A DNA stretch of 64,000 nt from Styela clava (lineage: Eukaryota; Chordata; Ascidiacea; Stolidobranchia; Styelidae), in assembly GCF_964204865.1 (NCBI RefSeq), contig NC_135255.1:20365135-20429134 (forward strand), read 5' to 3'. Each line of letters opens with the position of its first letter. Within the stretch, counting starts at the first letter, position 1. Both the position numbers and the translations under genes were made by a program. The notes under the pieces are model-generated. The model was given only the letters and a program-made list of their open reading frames with translations. It did not search any database and was not told the origin of the DNA. This document shows, one piece after another, positions 1 to 11,891 of this stretch.

Positions 1-777
1 CGACGACTACAGGAATGGGTTTTAAAATTCAGTACAAGTTTTCAAAATGCCCGACATTTGAAGGTAAACATATCGAATATTAGTTTATATAACGTATAAA
101 ATTTTTCAAAAATATTGTCTGTAGGAACTAAATATGGAAATAAATACTCTATGGCCCAAGCTTCGTTAATTAATATTTCGAGCTCTTGTATTCGAAGCTT
201 GAAAGGTTTTCATTAAGTCAAGCATGGTAGTAAGAAGAAGATAATTGTATCAAATTTCATTGTTGGACACAAAGTAGACTCAATGGATTTTGTTAAATTC
301 TTATCGTTGTTGTTGGGATGATTTTTATTGTTTGGAGAAATCGCGACTAATCGATTTCTAATTTTCTGTGCTTAGAGAAGAAATAAATCACTGGTCAATC
401 TAAATGAGGAAGCTCCGTATACAATCATGTATTCCGCTCTTGCACGAAAAGAAGAAGAAGGTAATGAAAGAAAACCATATGTGATAGACTAAATATTTTG
501 AGGACAAAAACATACTATTGATAAAGATTGTAAATGAATAATTTAAAAAGTGTGAATTGAATGCGGTTACATACAAGGACATATCGTTCAAAGTTTTGGT
601 CTGAGCTCCCTTGAAATTGCAGAAATAAATATATTTAAGAAATCAATTAACATAAATACTTCTATTTCAGATATAAAGGAAAATGCAGCAATTGAGGAAG
701 ACGAGCATAAATACGACATGTATTCAGCCGTTGTACGAAAGACTGAGGGAGGTGACAAAGAGACGATTCATATGTGA
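1..777 (+). CDS. CUB receptor unit 1, 3' exons only (partial, probably defective)
   Basis: This is the 3' end of a CUB-domain receptor gene; its 5' part lies beyond the window. Three pieces are visible. Positions 1-63 are the end of the second CUB exon (MGFKIQYKFSKC, donor GT at 64). Positions 376-460 are a tail exon reading NEEAPYTIMYSALARK. Positions 671-777 are the last exon, containing EEDEHKYDMYSAVVRK and ending ETIHM at TGA 775-777. IMYSAL fits the ITIM pattern [I/V/L/S]xYxx[L/V/I]. Where paralogues have the membrane exon there is only a relic at 279-347: a hydrophobic run, ILIVVVGMIFIVW, directly preceded by an in-frame TAA (294-296) and with no donor. No stalk exon is visible. It could be a secreted form, a pseudogene, or a gene that skips the relic. 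Confidence 0.6.
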
Positions 778-1849
778 TCACCCGACAGTTGTCCTGCTTT
801 TTCATACGATTACTGCCTGCTTATGTTTTAGAAATCTGCCTTGCTGTTAAGACCTTGATCCTCAAAATATAACCCAAGCTTATAGTTAAAGTGAGAAGGG
901 GTACTGGGAAATATTAGACACGTTTGCTTAATTGTTGTTTGTCTTTGGCACTCGTGTTACTTTTGTAATTGGGGTTGTTTTTTTGTGATTAATTACAGGG
1001 CCAATCGCATTCAAATCTTTTATCATAAGCTAAAAAGATAATGATGACAAACTTCTATAGGATCTCTGAAACCTTTTGTTTCACCCACATTTTTTCCGAT
1101 TTTCCATCTTACACTATCCGTGAGCTTTCGTCCATCGAAATAAGGCAGTTCACGGACTCGGCAGCAGTCCCCCCTCCGGTTTTGTTCATTTATTTCAATG
1201 TTTTATATTAGTATTGGACTCATTAATATTAACAATTTTTCAAGAATTTTATCGACTTACTACGTTTCGTATATGGGTTTCCCAACTATTTCTGGGTTCC
1301 TTTCTACTCATCCCCCTTTAATTGAATTAACTGAGCAAGGCAGATCACGATTCGTGAATATTTTCATAATTATCTAATCATTCAACGTAATATGCTCGCA
1401 ACTATAATCCTATTATTTTAACTTTCTCCGCTTGGGCTGAAACTTTTCTCACATTGTAATAATATTTGTCCTGCTGCATTCAAACTAGTCTTTGTATTTT
1501 CAACCTTCGAAATATTCCACACAGTTGTAAGGTGAACAGGAAAATGTTAGATGTAAATTAAAATGTAAATTTTGCCGTTAGCAAAACAAAATAAGTAGTC
1601 AAATTTGGCGGCGTGGAATAATAAACTAAGTCGTTAATGGTGGCGAAATATAGTGACATCTAAAAATGCGCACAATCAGAATAGAATCCATGTGAATTCT
1701 CAGATGCTCGAATGAATTTTTTTTAAATTTAAGCAAAAATCATAATCGAGATTTCAAATGCGAGCCGGCGATCAAATTCGGTCTCCAAAATAAATTCGGT
1801 CTCATAACACTCACAACTTTTTGAAAAAAATGTGACCATTACCGTTCTG

Positions 1850-2209
1850 TTGCATTGACCAGTACTTTTCATCGCAAGCAATTCATTATAAGGATGGTTC
1901 ATAACCCTCACGATTGTACTTCCGTTGCTTATTCCAAGATGTTTCAATATTTGATAACGATACGCGATGTGATCGTTCGAAACCTGTAGAATGATATTGT
2001 GGTGTCGGAGTCGAATGTTTGGCTACCCTACTTCGAGATTCAAAGTCAAAATGTTTCTTTACCCGGAATCGATTGTAAATTTTCCCCGACTTCACATACC
2101 CGATCTGAGGACGCGGGAGGTAATTCACTATTTCATCAAACAAATATGCAAAATCGTATTCAATGATATATAAAGTAGTTTTGTTATAGACTGGGAGGTG
2201 GCGATACAA
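1850..2209 (-). pseudogene. DYRK-family protein kinase fragment, frameshifted (copy 1)
   Basis: On the minus strand the first reading frame gives LFDEIVNYLPRPQIGYVKSG and then HFDFESRS. This resembles the NAPA/DH-box region before the kinase domain of DYRK2/3/4. After a frame change the sequence continues NDHIAYRYQILKHLG, close to the DYRK signature DHIAYRYEVLKxxG, and then YNELLAMKS, which covers the VALK lysine region. The Gly-rich loop is damaged (GISNGS instead of GxGxxG), and nothing recognisable as kinase follows. Codon-level similarity across two frames marks it as a decayed gene fragment. It lies opposite to the receptor genes, inside the duplicated spacer. The family call rests on remembered DYRK motifs, not on a search. 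Confidence 0.55.
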
Positions 2210-2798
2210 AGCGTAGACAGTAATATACTTTCTCTTAATTACTAATCACCTTAGCATCAAACTCCCGGAAACATTAGCAATTCGTATGTCTTGTGGATCA
2301 GAACGTATTGTCCGTTAAGACTCAATCACATAACATACTGGAATATAGCAATACAATGCGAAATAGCGATACAGTGAGAAATGGGGGCGATGGCCTTCGA
2401 ATACGAATATTCGATTTATGGTGAAGAGAAGAACGAAATTAGGCATTTTATTATTTTAAAAATTCAAATAGGAATAAAGTAAACGTAAAAAATAATCTCG
2501 GCGCCTGGTGAATTTATTGGTTAGGATGCTAACTTATACCTTGGGATAAATATGACACTGAATTAATAATTACTGTGAATAATGGTTCATTCTGATTGTG
2601 GAATGAAAAAACCCACTAACTTTATTAACCATCCGTTTAACGTGATAAATTGCAACCTAGAATACACTGAATCCAGGCAATTCGAAGTATTATAAAAATT
2701 AAAACAATTCGCACAAAATGACTATTCTGTCCCTGCAACCCAAGACGAAAATCTAATAATATTATAAACGATTTTATCATTGTAATTTTGTGTTTTAG

Positions 2799-4227
2799 GC
2801 TCGGTATCTGGTGGCAATGGTCAGTACAGTGGAAAGGAAATTAATATGACATCAGGAAACGGTGGAGTAAGTTCACCAAATTATCCCAACGAATACGGAA
2901 AATCAGCAAACTGCTCATGGAAATTCACTCACTCGGCGGGTTACGCTCTTGTGTTGACAATCACGTATCAGAAGCTTTATATCGTAAAAAACGCGGAAAA
3001 GATATGTTTGGGATCGTACATGCTAACAATAAATAGCGGTAAGAGACATATGAATTGTCGTGTCCCAATTTACTTCATGTTCTATGTCAGATAATATTTT
3101 TCACAAAAAATGTTTCAAGTTTTAAAACTACCCATATTCCGCCACGGGAAGACTTTTCCTATATGAAAATTCACCATCGCACCAAATTAAAAAATGGTAG
3201 CGGTTTCATACGTGGTGAATAAAATGCATCAGCAAAATGACTGCGACTAGATTTGCGTAATCTTGCCTAAATAACATTTAATTCAGATACACAAGAATGT
3301 GAGAGGTACATTGATACCAGATATGCACTTGCAGTGATTGAAATCTTTGAATACTTTGACTCTATGTGCGACAGTGACGCAGATAACGGACCAAATGTTC
3401 ATGTTCAGTATGTATCTGACGGACGAACATTTACCGGTTCGGGAGCGACGACTAAAGGAATGGGTTTTAAAATTCAGTACAAGTTTTCAAAATGCCCGAC
3501 ATTTGAAGGTAAACATATCGATAATTAGTTTATATAACGTATGAAATTTTTCAATAATATTGTCTGTAGGAACTAAATATGGAAATAAATACTCTATTTC
3601 ATGGCCCAAGCTTCGTTAATTAATATTTCGAGCTCTTGTATTCGAAGCTTGAAAGGTTTTCATTAAGTCAAGCATGGTAGTAAGAAGGAGATAATTGTAT
3701 CAAATTTCATTGTTGGACACAAAGTAGACTCAATGGATTTTGTTAAATTCTTATCGTTGTTGTTGGGATGATTTTTATTGTTTGGAGAAATCGCGACTAA
3801 TCGATTTCTAATTTTCTGTGCTTAGAGAAGAAATAAATCACTGGTCAATCTAAATGAGGAAGCTCCGTATACAATCATGTATTCCGCTCTTGCACGAAAA
3901 GAAGAAGAAGGTAATAAAAGAAAACCATATGTGATAGACTAAATATTTTGAGGACAAAAACATACTATTGATAAAGATTGCAAATGAATAATTTAAAAAG
4001 TGTGAATTGAATGCGGTTACATACAAGGACATATCGTTCAAAGTTTTGGTCTGAGCTCCCTTGAAATTGCAGAAATAAATATATTTAAGAAATCAATTAA
4101 CATAAATACTTCTATTTCAGATATAAAGGAAAATGCAGCAATTGAGGAAGACGAGCATAAATACGACATGTATTCAGCCGTTGTACGAAAGACTGAGGGA
4201 GGTGACAAAGAGACGATTCATATGTGA
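2799..4227 (+). CDS. CUB receptor unit 2 (no signal exon found, TM exon degenerate)
   Basis: Predicted exons are 2799-3038 and 3287-3508 (the CUB domain), 3826-3910 (tail box) and 4121-4227 (last exon, TGA 4225-4227). CUB features include SSPNYPNEYGKSANCSW, ITYQKLYIV, ICLGSYMLTIN, FEYFDSMC and YVSDGRTFTG. The CUB exons have phase 1 at both ends, like all family members. The first CUB cysteine, usually NGQC, is replaced by Tyr (NGQY). The tail reads EEAPYTIMYSAL and DMYSAVVRK and ends ETIHM. No leader exon of the MVWSLIAI type could be found between 800 and 2790. The membrane-exon relic (3729-3797) carries the same in-frame TAA (3744-3746) as unit 1. It may be defective, secreted, or spliced from an upstream leader outside the window. 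Confidence 0.6.
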
Positions 4228-6089
4228 TCACCCGACAGTTGTCCTGCTTTTCATACGATTACTGCCTGCTTATGTTTTAGAAATCTGCCTTGCTGTTCAG
4301 ACCTTGATTTTCAAAATATAACCCAAGCTTATAGTGAAAGTGAAAAGGGGTACTGGGAAATATTAGACACGTTTGGTTAATTGTTGTTTGTTATTGGCAC
4401 TCGTGTTACTTTTGTAATTGGGGTTGTTTTCTTTAGGATTAATTACAGGGCCAATCGCATTCAAATCTTATGTCCTACAAGCTAAAAAGGTAATAATAAC
4501 ATATCTTCTATTGACTCTCTGAAACACTTTGCTTCACCCCACATTTTTTTCGATTTTCCATCTAACACTATCTGCCAGATTTCATTCATCGAAATAAGTC
4601 AGTTCACGGTGCTCGGCACCAGTACCCCCTCCGGTTTTGTTCATTTATTTCAATGTTTTATATTAGTATTAAACTAATATTAACAATTTTTCAAGAATTT
4701 AATCGACTTCCTACGTTTTGTATAAGTGTCTCTCAACTATTTCTGGGTTCCTTTTAATTGAATTGACTGAGCAAGGCAGATAAAGATTCATGAATATTTT
4801 TATTATTTTCTATCATTCAACAGCGTATTATCGGAACTATAATCTTATTATTTTAACTTTCTCTGCTTGGGCTGAAACTTTTCTCTCATTGTAATAATAT
4901 TTGTCTTGCTGCATTCAAACAAGACTTTGTATTTTTAGGCTTAGAAATTTCCCACACGGTTGCAAGGTGAGCAGGAAAATGTTAGATGTAAATTAAAATG
5001 TAAATTTTGCCGTTTGCATAACAAAATAAGTAGTTACCTTGGGCGGTGTGGAAAAATAAACTAAGTCGTTAATGGTGGCAAAATATAGTGACATGATGCT
5101 TCCCAGATGCTTAAAAGAATTTTTTTTTAATTTTAGCAAAAACCATAATCGAAATTTCAAATGCGAGTCGGCGACCAAATTTGGTCTCCAAAATACCTGT
5201 CTTGTTGTGCTTATAGGAAAAAAAGAATTTTAACAATTACTGTGATTAGATTCAATCCCAAAAAACAATTCAAACTTCATAACACTCACTACTTTCTGAA
5301 GAAAATGTAACCATTACCGTTGTTGTATTGACCAGTACTTTTCATCGCAAGCAATTCATTATAAGGATGGTTCATAACCCTCACGATTGTACTTCCGTTG
5401 CCCATTCCAAGATGTTTCAATATTTGATAACGATACGCGCTGTGATCGTTCGAAACCTGTAGAATGATATTGTGGTGTCGGAGTCGAATGTTTGGCTACC
5501 CTACTTCGAGATTCAAAGTCAAAATGTTTCTTTACCCGGAATCGATTGTAAATTTTCCCCGACTTCACATACCCGATCTGAGGACGCGGGAGGTAATTCA
5601 CTATTTCATCAAACAAATATGCAAAATCGTATTTAATGATATATAAAGTAGTTTTGTTATAGACTGGGAGGTGACGATACAAAGCGTAGACAGTAATATA
5701 CTTTCTCTTAATTACTAATCACCTTAGCATCAAACTCCCGGAAACATTAGCAATTCGTATGTCTTGTGGATCAGAACGTATTGTCCGTTAAGACTCAATC
5801 ACATAACATACTGGAATATAGCAATACAATGCGAAATAGCGATACAGTGAGAAATGGGGGCGATGGCCTTCGAATACGAATATTCGATTTACGGTGAAGA
5901 GAAGAACGAAATTAGGCATTTTAATATTTTAAAAATTCAAATAGGAATAAAGTAAACGTAAAATATAATTTTGGCGCCTGGTGACTTTATTGGTTAGGAT
6001 GCTAACTTATACCTTAAGCTAAATATGACACTGAATTAATAATTACTGTGAATAATGGTTCATTCTGATTGTGGAATGAAAAAACCCAC
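3446..6089. repeat. Tandem duplication, copy 2
   Basis: This is the second copy of the unit described at 1-2616, including tail exons, 3' flank and the DYRK-like fragment. Differences are scattered substitutions and short indels, for example 5 extra bases at about 3597 and about 80 extra bases near 5200. The unit-specific CUB exons of unit 2 (2799-3508) lie between the matching blocks. Confidence 0.95.
5325..5682 (-). pseudogene. DYRK-family protein kinase fragment, frameshifted (copy 2)
   Basis: This is the second copy of the minus-strand fragment at 1850-2209 and shares its frame change. The Gly-rich loop is better preserved here: LGMGNGSTIV gives GxGxG, where copy 1 has GISNG. The motif AYRYQILKHLG and the lysine in LLAMKS are kept. 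The DH-box Ile of copy 1 (DHIAYRY) is Ser here. The shared frameshift shows the decay began before the 3.45-kb duplication. Confidence 0.55.
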
Positions 6090-6609
6090 AATTCTTTGTT
6101 TGGGCTGTTTTGCTCAGATCAACCACGAAGACATTACAATTGTAGTTGTGCCTGATACTTTACTGAAAAGGTTATCAAATTTTAGAATAAAAACAAGACT
6201 TTGTTTTGACAAGACAAGTTTTGTTTTGACTGTGCAGCGCACTAATATGTAGTGGAAGCCTATGGGATCCGGTCATGGATTTGTTCACCTTTTCTATATG
6301 GATCATGACTGATCTGTCTCTATACGCGACAGATGGGCAAATTACCATTGACGTCAAATACAAACAAGGCATGTTTTCTTAATCTTTGTAAATTGATGAT
6401 TAGAAAATACAGTCTACCTGGCATAGGGGAAGTTATAGGTTTGTGAGTTTTTATAGCAAAATGAACATTAAGTAGAGCAGTTGGCAGAAATAGTCGAAAC
6501 ATTACATTCGGATTTGAATCGACAAAAAAGGGGATAACGGTACATATCTTGTTTATATCCTGATCGTTCGTTTTTACTATCTTCTGTCTCAAAATATGTT
6601 TCTCACGTT
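6090..6609. other. Intergenic spacer upstream of gene C
   Basis: Unique AT-rich sequence between the end of the duplicated unit and the 5' region of gene C. I see no coding exon, repeat or structured element in it. Confidence 0.6.
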
Positions 6610-6664
6610 ACGTTTATTTTGCTTCTCAACTAGGTCAAAAAAGATTATTCAGTCTAAGGTTAAC
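6610..6664 (+). promoter_or_regulatory. Conserved leader with candidate (trans-)splice acceptor, gene C
   Basis: A pyrimidine-rich stretch ends in TCTCAACTAG, with AG at 6632-6633, followed by 31 nt to the ATG at 6665. The short 5' UTR (AAAAAAGATTATTCAGTCTA) resembles those in front of genes D, E and the orphan leader exon. This fits an SL trans-splice site or an acceptor for an unseen upstream noncoding exon; the sequence cannot decide between them. Confidence 0.4.
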
Positions 6665-9556
6665 ATGGTTTGGTCATTGATCGCCATCTTGCTTTTAGGT
6701 GAGTAAAGTACGGAATTGAATTAATAATAATTTATCGTATTATTACCAATAAAAAAACGAATTCCGTAGACAGAAATTGCTTTCAGGTTTATCATGTTTG
6801 TAGTCGGGAAATTGGTATTCATTGTATTTCATGGATAAATCTAAGCCCTACCTGGGATTGTGTATTTTGCTAAAATATCTTCACCACCATACATTGGAAT
6901 TTTCACCATTTCTGCGTCATTTGGTTTCGTATTTGAACAAAACAAGAACATTGAATTCTATTTACCAACAAGACGTTTGCCTCAATCAGTTGGTCACGAA
7001 ATTTTTGTATATGTTGCATTTCTCTATATGTTGGAAACTGTGGCCTATTGCAATGGTCAGTGTGCCGGAGAGGAGATGAACATAACATCAGGAGACGGCG
7101 TAATAAGTTCCCCAAATAATCGCGACAAATACGTAAAATCAGCAATCTGCTCATGGAATTTCACTTCTTCGGAAGGTTACGCTTTCGAGTTAACAATCAC
7201 GTACCAGAGGCTTTATATTATTGAAAACTCAAACAAGCTGTGCTTAGGATCGTACAGCATCACTATAAACAACGGTTTGTGAAATAACTGTAAATTATCA
7301 TTTTCTGATCTAATTAAATCATGCTCTATTTTAGTTTGTTAGAATTTTTCGATATTTAAACATCGGTGTATATTTTTTATCATATCGACGGGAAAGGGTG
7401 ATAACTTAGTTTCTAACGTTTCTTGTCCGACTCTAGCCGACGAGGTCAGGAATCAAATCAGGATCAAAAATGATGTGTTATACTATTAAAATTCAGATAC
7501 ACAAGAATGTACGAGATACGTTAATGCAAAATATTCAATTTCATTGATTGGATCATTTGAATATTTCGATTCTATGTGCTGTGGAGAAGCAGGAAACGGA
7601 GCAAGTGTCCGTATTCAGTATATATCAGATGGACGAACATATACCGGTTCTAACACAGTGATAACCATCATATGGGTTTCAGAATCCAGAAGTTATCACA
7701 ATGCCCCGGATTTACAGGTAAACACGCTAAATATTGTTTATCTATGAATAGGGCGGGGCGTTTTCGAATACCCGATGATTTCAGAATCGAATCTCAAATA
7801 CTTGGAAGATATGAAATTGTATGTAACTTTCTTACTATTTTAGGTCATCCAGACACATAAATTACTAAAAACATAGATAACATCACTAACAATAAAAAAC
7901 ACATTTTCATCAATACCCCAATACAGAAAAAGTTCGAAAATTTTCTCTAAACCGATTCGAATAAGTTACTATTCGATTCGGATATTCGATTCAAAATGCC
8001 CAGCCTTATCTATGAATTATATACGTTTTCTAAACAATGCATATTAATAATGCACACTTATGATAATTTTTAAGACCGAACTAATGGAGAGATTCAAATC
8101 ATCTCAAGACATTTTTTACTGATTTAGTTTCACAAAAAGTGATGAGAAGTTCTTTGTGTCACGTCATAGAAATAACCTCATTTCAAGTTTTGCCTTTGAT
8201 TCCTGTTAAAACTAATACCAATCCGGTACAAGGTGTGCAGGAAATAAATCAGTATCATTTATTTTCATTTTAGCAATCATCTACCCCGATACAACTAATG
8301 CTCCTACTACCACACAATATCCGGTTCATCATACTACTGACGCAGCCACTACGGTTGAAACATTACGCAATACTGCAAAGTCGGATCCGAACACTCATAC
8401 AACCCCTGAGACAACTGGGATCGAAAACGCGAATGAATTAATCACAACGTCTGACAAGTCCACATTGAAAACTACCAAGGGTAAGTGTTCGAGTTTTGTC
8501 ATTTCATCACTGGACTGTAAGATAAAAATACCAGTACATATAATTTAAAACCAATTAAATTATCATGCATATACTTGGTATTGCCATTTTTTTTAATCCG
8601 CGAGATGGTGTGCTATCTACTACGTGGACGTTTTTGAATTGATGAACATTTTCACTTGTTATACACATTATTTATTTTCACCAGGAACAATCAACACAAA
8701 CATTGATCGAACAACTTTAATCGTCCTCCTCTCCATACCAGAATTTATCTTCGTTTTACTCATGGTCGTGGCCGGGATTGTATTCTACAAGAAAAAAACG
8801 GTGAGCATTCTTCATGCTCAGAAAAATAACCGTATACCACATTGAACTAACCAATAAATATTGTATTATTTTATTTCCCGATAAAATCATTACGTTCTCT
8901 GTTATTTCATGACATGACGATGCGTGTTTGCAATCGGCACCGGATTCTCGATGTTTTTGTTTTGTTGATTTGATGTTATATACTTAATTTTGTCAAAGAT
9001 CCCAACGTCCGGAACATGCCAACGCAGCACAAGGGACTGTTCCTAATTCTACTGAGATGGGAAACATCGGTTCTACGGGGCACAACGGAACGTCAGGTAA
9101 CCTATTTGTATTTTCAAATGCAGCATTGAGATATGATAGAAAGTTACACTTTCTTTGCTGAAACATTTTAAAAAATGGGGTTTCATTGTTATTTTTGGTT
9201 TTCAGCGCTTGTCATTTGAATACTAGTTTGTTTTTCGTCTTAGAGTACATGTTTTTGATTTCAGCAATGTCCGGCGTATATTTCGCATTTTTAACTGACG
9301 TGAATAACTGATTTAATATCAATTGATGTTTCTGGAATAGTAAGGTACTAGATTAAAACATAACTATCTTAATACAAAGCTAATGAAATTCAGAACATAT
9401 TCAGATACCGATGGCTACGAAGAAGTTCAAGCTGCGCCATCTAGCGGATATGAGGAGATACGACAAGCAACCGATGGATACGAAAAAGTGCAAATAAGGG
9501 CAGCAACTCAGGAACAAGAGGCCGGATATAAAGCCACGTATGCGAACATTGCATGA
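6665..9556 (+). pseudogene. CUB receptor gene C, tail type I, with frame lesions
   Basis: Seven exons can be placed by homology with gene D: 6665-6698 (signal, MVWSLIAILLLG), about 7034-7274 and 7497-7717 (CUB), 8274-8480 (Thr-rich stalk), 8685-8800 (membrane span, PEFIFVLLMVVAGIVFY), 8999-9096 and 9405-9556 (tail). The tail has YEEV, YEEI, YEKV and YANI and stops at TGA 9554-9556. Three defects are visible. The AG acceptor of the first CUB exon is replaced by TATGTTGG. The second CUB exon is 221 nt, one base short, just before the MGF motif near 7670. The membrane exon is 116 nt, one base long, in an A-run near 8790. The first shift leads to a stop in the stalk exon. It may be a pseudogene, a null allele or an assembly error in short runs. 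Confidence 0.7.
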
Positions 9557-11839
9557 AAGCCATAAAACAATCATTGTGCAACAATATAGTGAAAGACTTT
9601 TCCTTCACGCCCGGCTTTCTATTATAAAGCTTATCTATCACTCAGGTTTTCGTAGAAATTGCAACGACTTCATACGTATTAATTTGTCGCCCCCAAATCA
9701 TTTCCTATTCGAACAGGACCAAAATCTTTTGTGCTTCGAATGATATTAAAAAGCTTAGTATCACATTCATTGAAATGAAAAGGTATTCGAATCTGTCTTA
9801 TTTTCTATTCATATACGCATTGGTTTTATAATTGTTTGTTAATTATAAAGTTCTATGAATTTTTTCCAGTTCCTTTTAAATATTTCATGGTTATAAGTAT
9901 GTTGCTGTTATCATCTCGATGACTGTTTGTAATTCTCCGTATAATGTTTTTAATGGATAATGGAAATAACGCGTGGCCCAGCATGTATTAAATGAACTTT
10001 GTTGGACTTAAACTTCAAAAATAAAAAAAAACATCATTTTTATAATTTATCTATTCTACTTATAATTATCCATTATACAATTTTCTTCCGGACTTCAAAT
10101 ATATCCTTAATATTGTCCCGACATTATTCATTATAAGTAGGCTTCATTTTAGAACAACTAAATCAAAAAAATACTAAAATGAAGCCAATGATCTTAGAAT
10201 AAATAGCTTGTCGGCCATAAACTAACTCAATCTCCACCAAGACAGTCCAAAGCAAGTGTGAGCAATTCCCGTATAAGTCACCAGCGACGAGTTCAATCTT
10301 AACAAGACTGTGCCTTTAAACTCTGGTGTCTCTTGGCACTTTACATACCTGTGTTCGACCATACGGTTGTTGGTGTTCAAGAGCCTATTTCTGGTTGGGA
10401 GTAGCCTGACTAATATGTCACGTCAGACCGAAAGTCACTAGGCTTCAAACCTATATCAATAATTGAGCACCTAAACATAAACTTTTGCAATTGTGATAAT
10501 TTGTATGCGTAATATGGAAACAAGGATGAATCACTTGGCGACGTCGGGGTTCGGGACAACTTACCAGAGGATTGAATACGCATTGCTATGGCTCCACTTC
10601 GTACCTTTTTAATAGAACGTTTTTAGACGATTTTTCTCCTAACAAGGAAATGTATAAGCAGTCATTGATATAAAAGATACTATATTTTGAAGGACCGGAA
10701 GCTTCCCAGTCGTCATTATTTACTAATTTATTGTACCCTGAGCGAGGTCATAGACATGGGATGCCAATGGTTCTCACGAAACCGTTTGTGAGTCACAATC
10801 TCCGCTCTCTCGCTTTGAACGAGCCGTCTTGGTAACCGAAAAAACGCCGTTGGTAGCCATATCAATACGTTGGATTGGTTTCTGCTGTGCTCTCAAGAGA
10901 TAAAAAAAAATACTTTATTTTCAACATCGAAACATTTGAAGTGCCTTGATAATCGTTTGTTGAGTTATCAAAAGCAATGGATCAACAAGTTTTCGTTCAG
11001 TATTTGTTGCATAATATATTACGAAGCACGCATCTACGGGTTGCGTTATTAAATCTTAACGTAAGGCCAACTAAGTAGTCAAACTAGTATAAATTTGTAT
11101 ATGCAGCCCTTAGTTAAGCTATTGTTATCTTCACACACAAGGTTCTTCTTGCAAATCACCAATGACGTCAGATAACCGAGTGGGAAGCGAATGATATTTA
11201 AAATAAAAACATAGACGACCTTACTAATGGTCCGAGGTTTGTCATAAGTTGCGAGTGTGGGAAGCAATAATGATTTGTTCAAACACGAGTCTGTCATAAT
11301 GTTAATGTTTATTGGAAGGACTAGTGTCTATGAGACGTTACATGCGACGATGGTGCAATAACTTGAATTCTCAAAGCAGTTGCAAACGCCACAGAATAGT
11401 TAGCATTGCCGCAGTGGCTGTTTTAGTTGGAGTTGGATATAAGAAAGATCAATGCAAACCTGACTATATCGAAATATAACGATATGCAGCTTTTGATCTT
11501 TTTAAAATACCCAGTGAATCAAAACGATGGGCTTATCGACTGTTAACTAATCTGGTATTGTATTACCTTATTCAGGTCTGAGGATAAGAAGGTTGAAATG
11601 TTTTGGCAGGAGTCTTCTTTTGATATCCGGATCGGAATTTTATATTTTCAATGGTTATAACAGAAGCATTGAGTTAAATAAGCGTCCTTAACAGGCTATT
11701 AAAGTTGGCCTGCCTGCATGAAAGTTTTGCATTCAAATTTTTTTTTTCGTGATTTGAATCTGGATTTACAACCGGTCATGCTGACCGGTCTTGGCATACA
11801 ATTAAATTGATTAAAGGGATCCGTTTTATATTAAGCTTA
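9557..11839. repeat. 3' flank of gene C; matches the gene D flank
   Basis: No coding exon is visible. From about 9857 to 11530 the sequence is a diverged copy of 15945-17590, with shared blocks such as TTGGCGACGTCGGGGTT (10537 and 16573) and the TTATCTTCACACACAAGG block near 11125 and 17158. Part of it is also found at 38448-39560. Genes C and D with their flanks therefore arose by segmental duplication of about 6 kb. Confidence 0.8.
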
Positions 11840-11891
11840 CTTTGCTATTTTTGTTTTCTTACTTAGATCGAAAAAGATTAGTCTAATTATA
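11840..11891 (+). promoter_or_regulatory. Conserved leader with candidate (trans-)splice acceptor, gene D
   Basis: TTTTTGTTTTCTTACTTAG ends at 11866 and is followed by 25 nt (ATCGAAAAAGATTAGTCTAA and more) before the ATG at 11892. It has the same layout as the leaders of gene C, gene E and the orphan exon at 28508. Confidence 0.45.

Larger units (their letters stand above)
1..2616. repeat. Tandem duplication, copy 1 (truncated by window edge)
   Basis: This stretch matches 3446-6089 almost base for base, with small indels that shift the offset from 3445 to about 3471. The unit runs from the end of a CUB exon, through two tail exons and the 3' flank, to a spacer holding a DYRK-like fragment. 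The match stops abruptly just after the shared AATGAAAAAACCCAC near 2616/6089. The repeat period is about 3.45 kb, so the left part of copy 1 lies outside the window. Confidence 0.95.

Noticed and set aside
6860-7282. A 140-codon plus-strand ORF starting MYFAKISS and running into the gene C CUB exon
   Set aside because: Only the part after about 7034 matches the family. The upstream part is intron sequence that happens to be open because the acceptor is lost.
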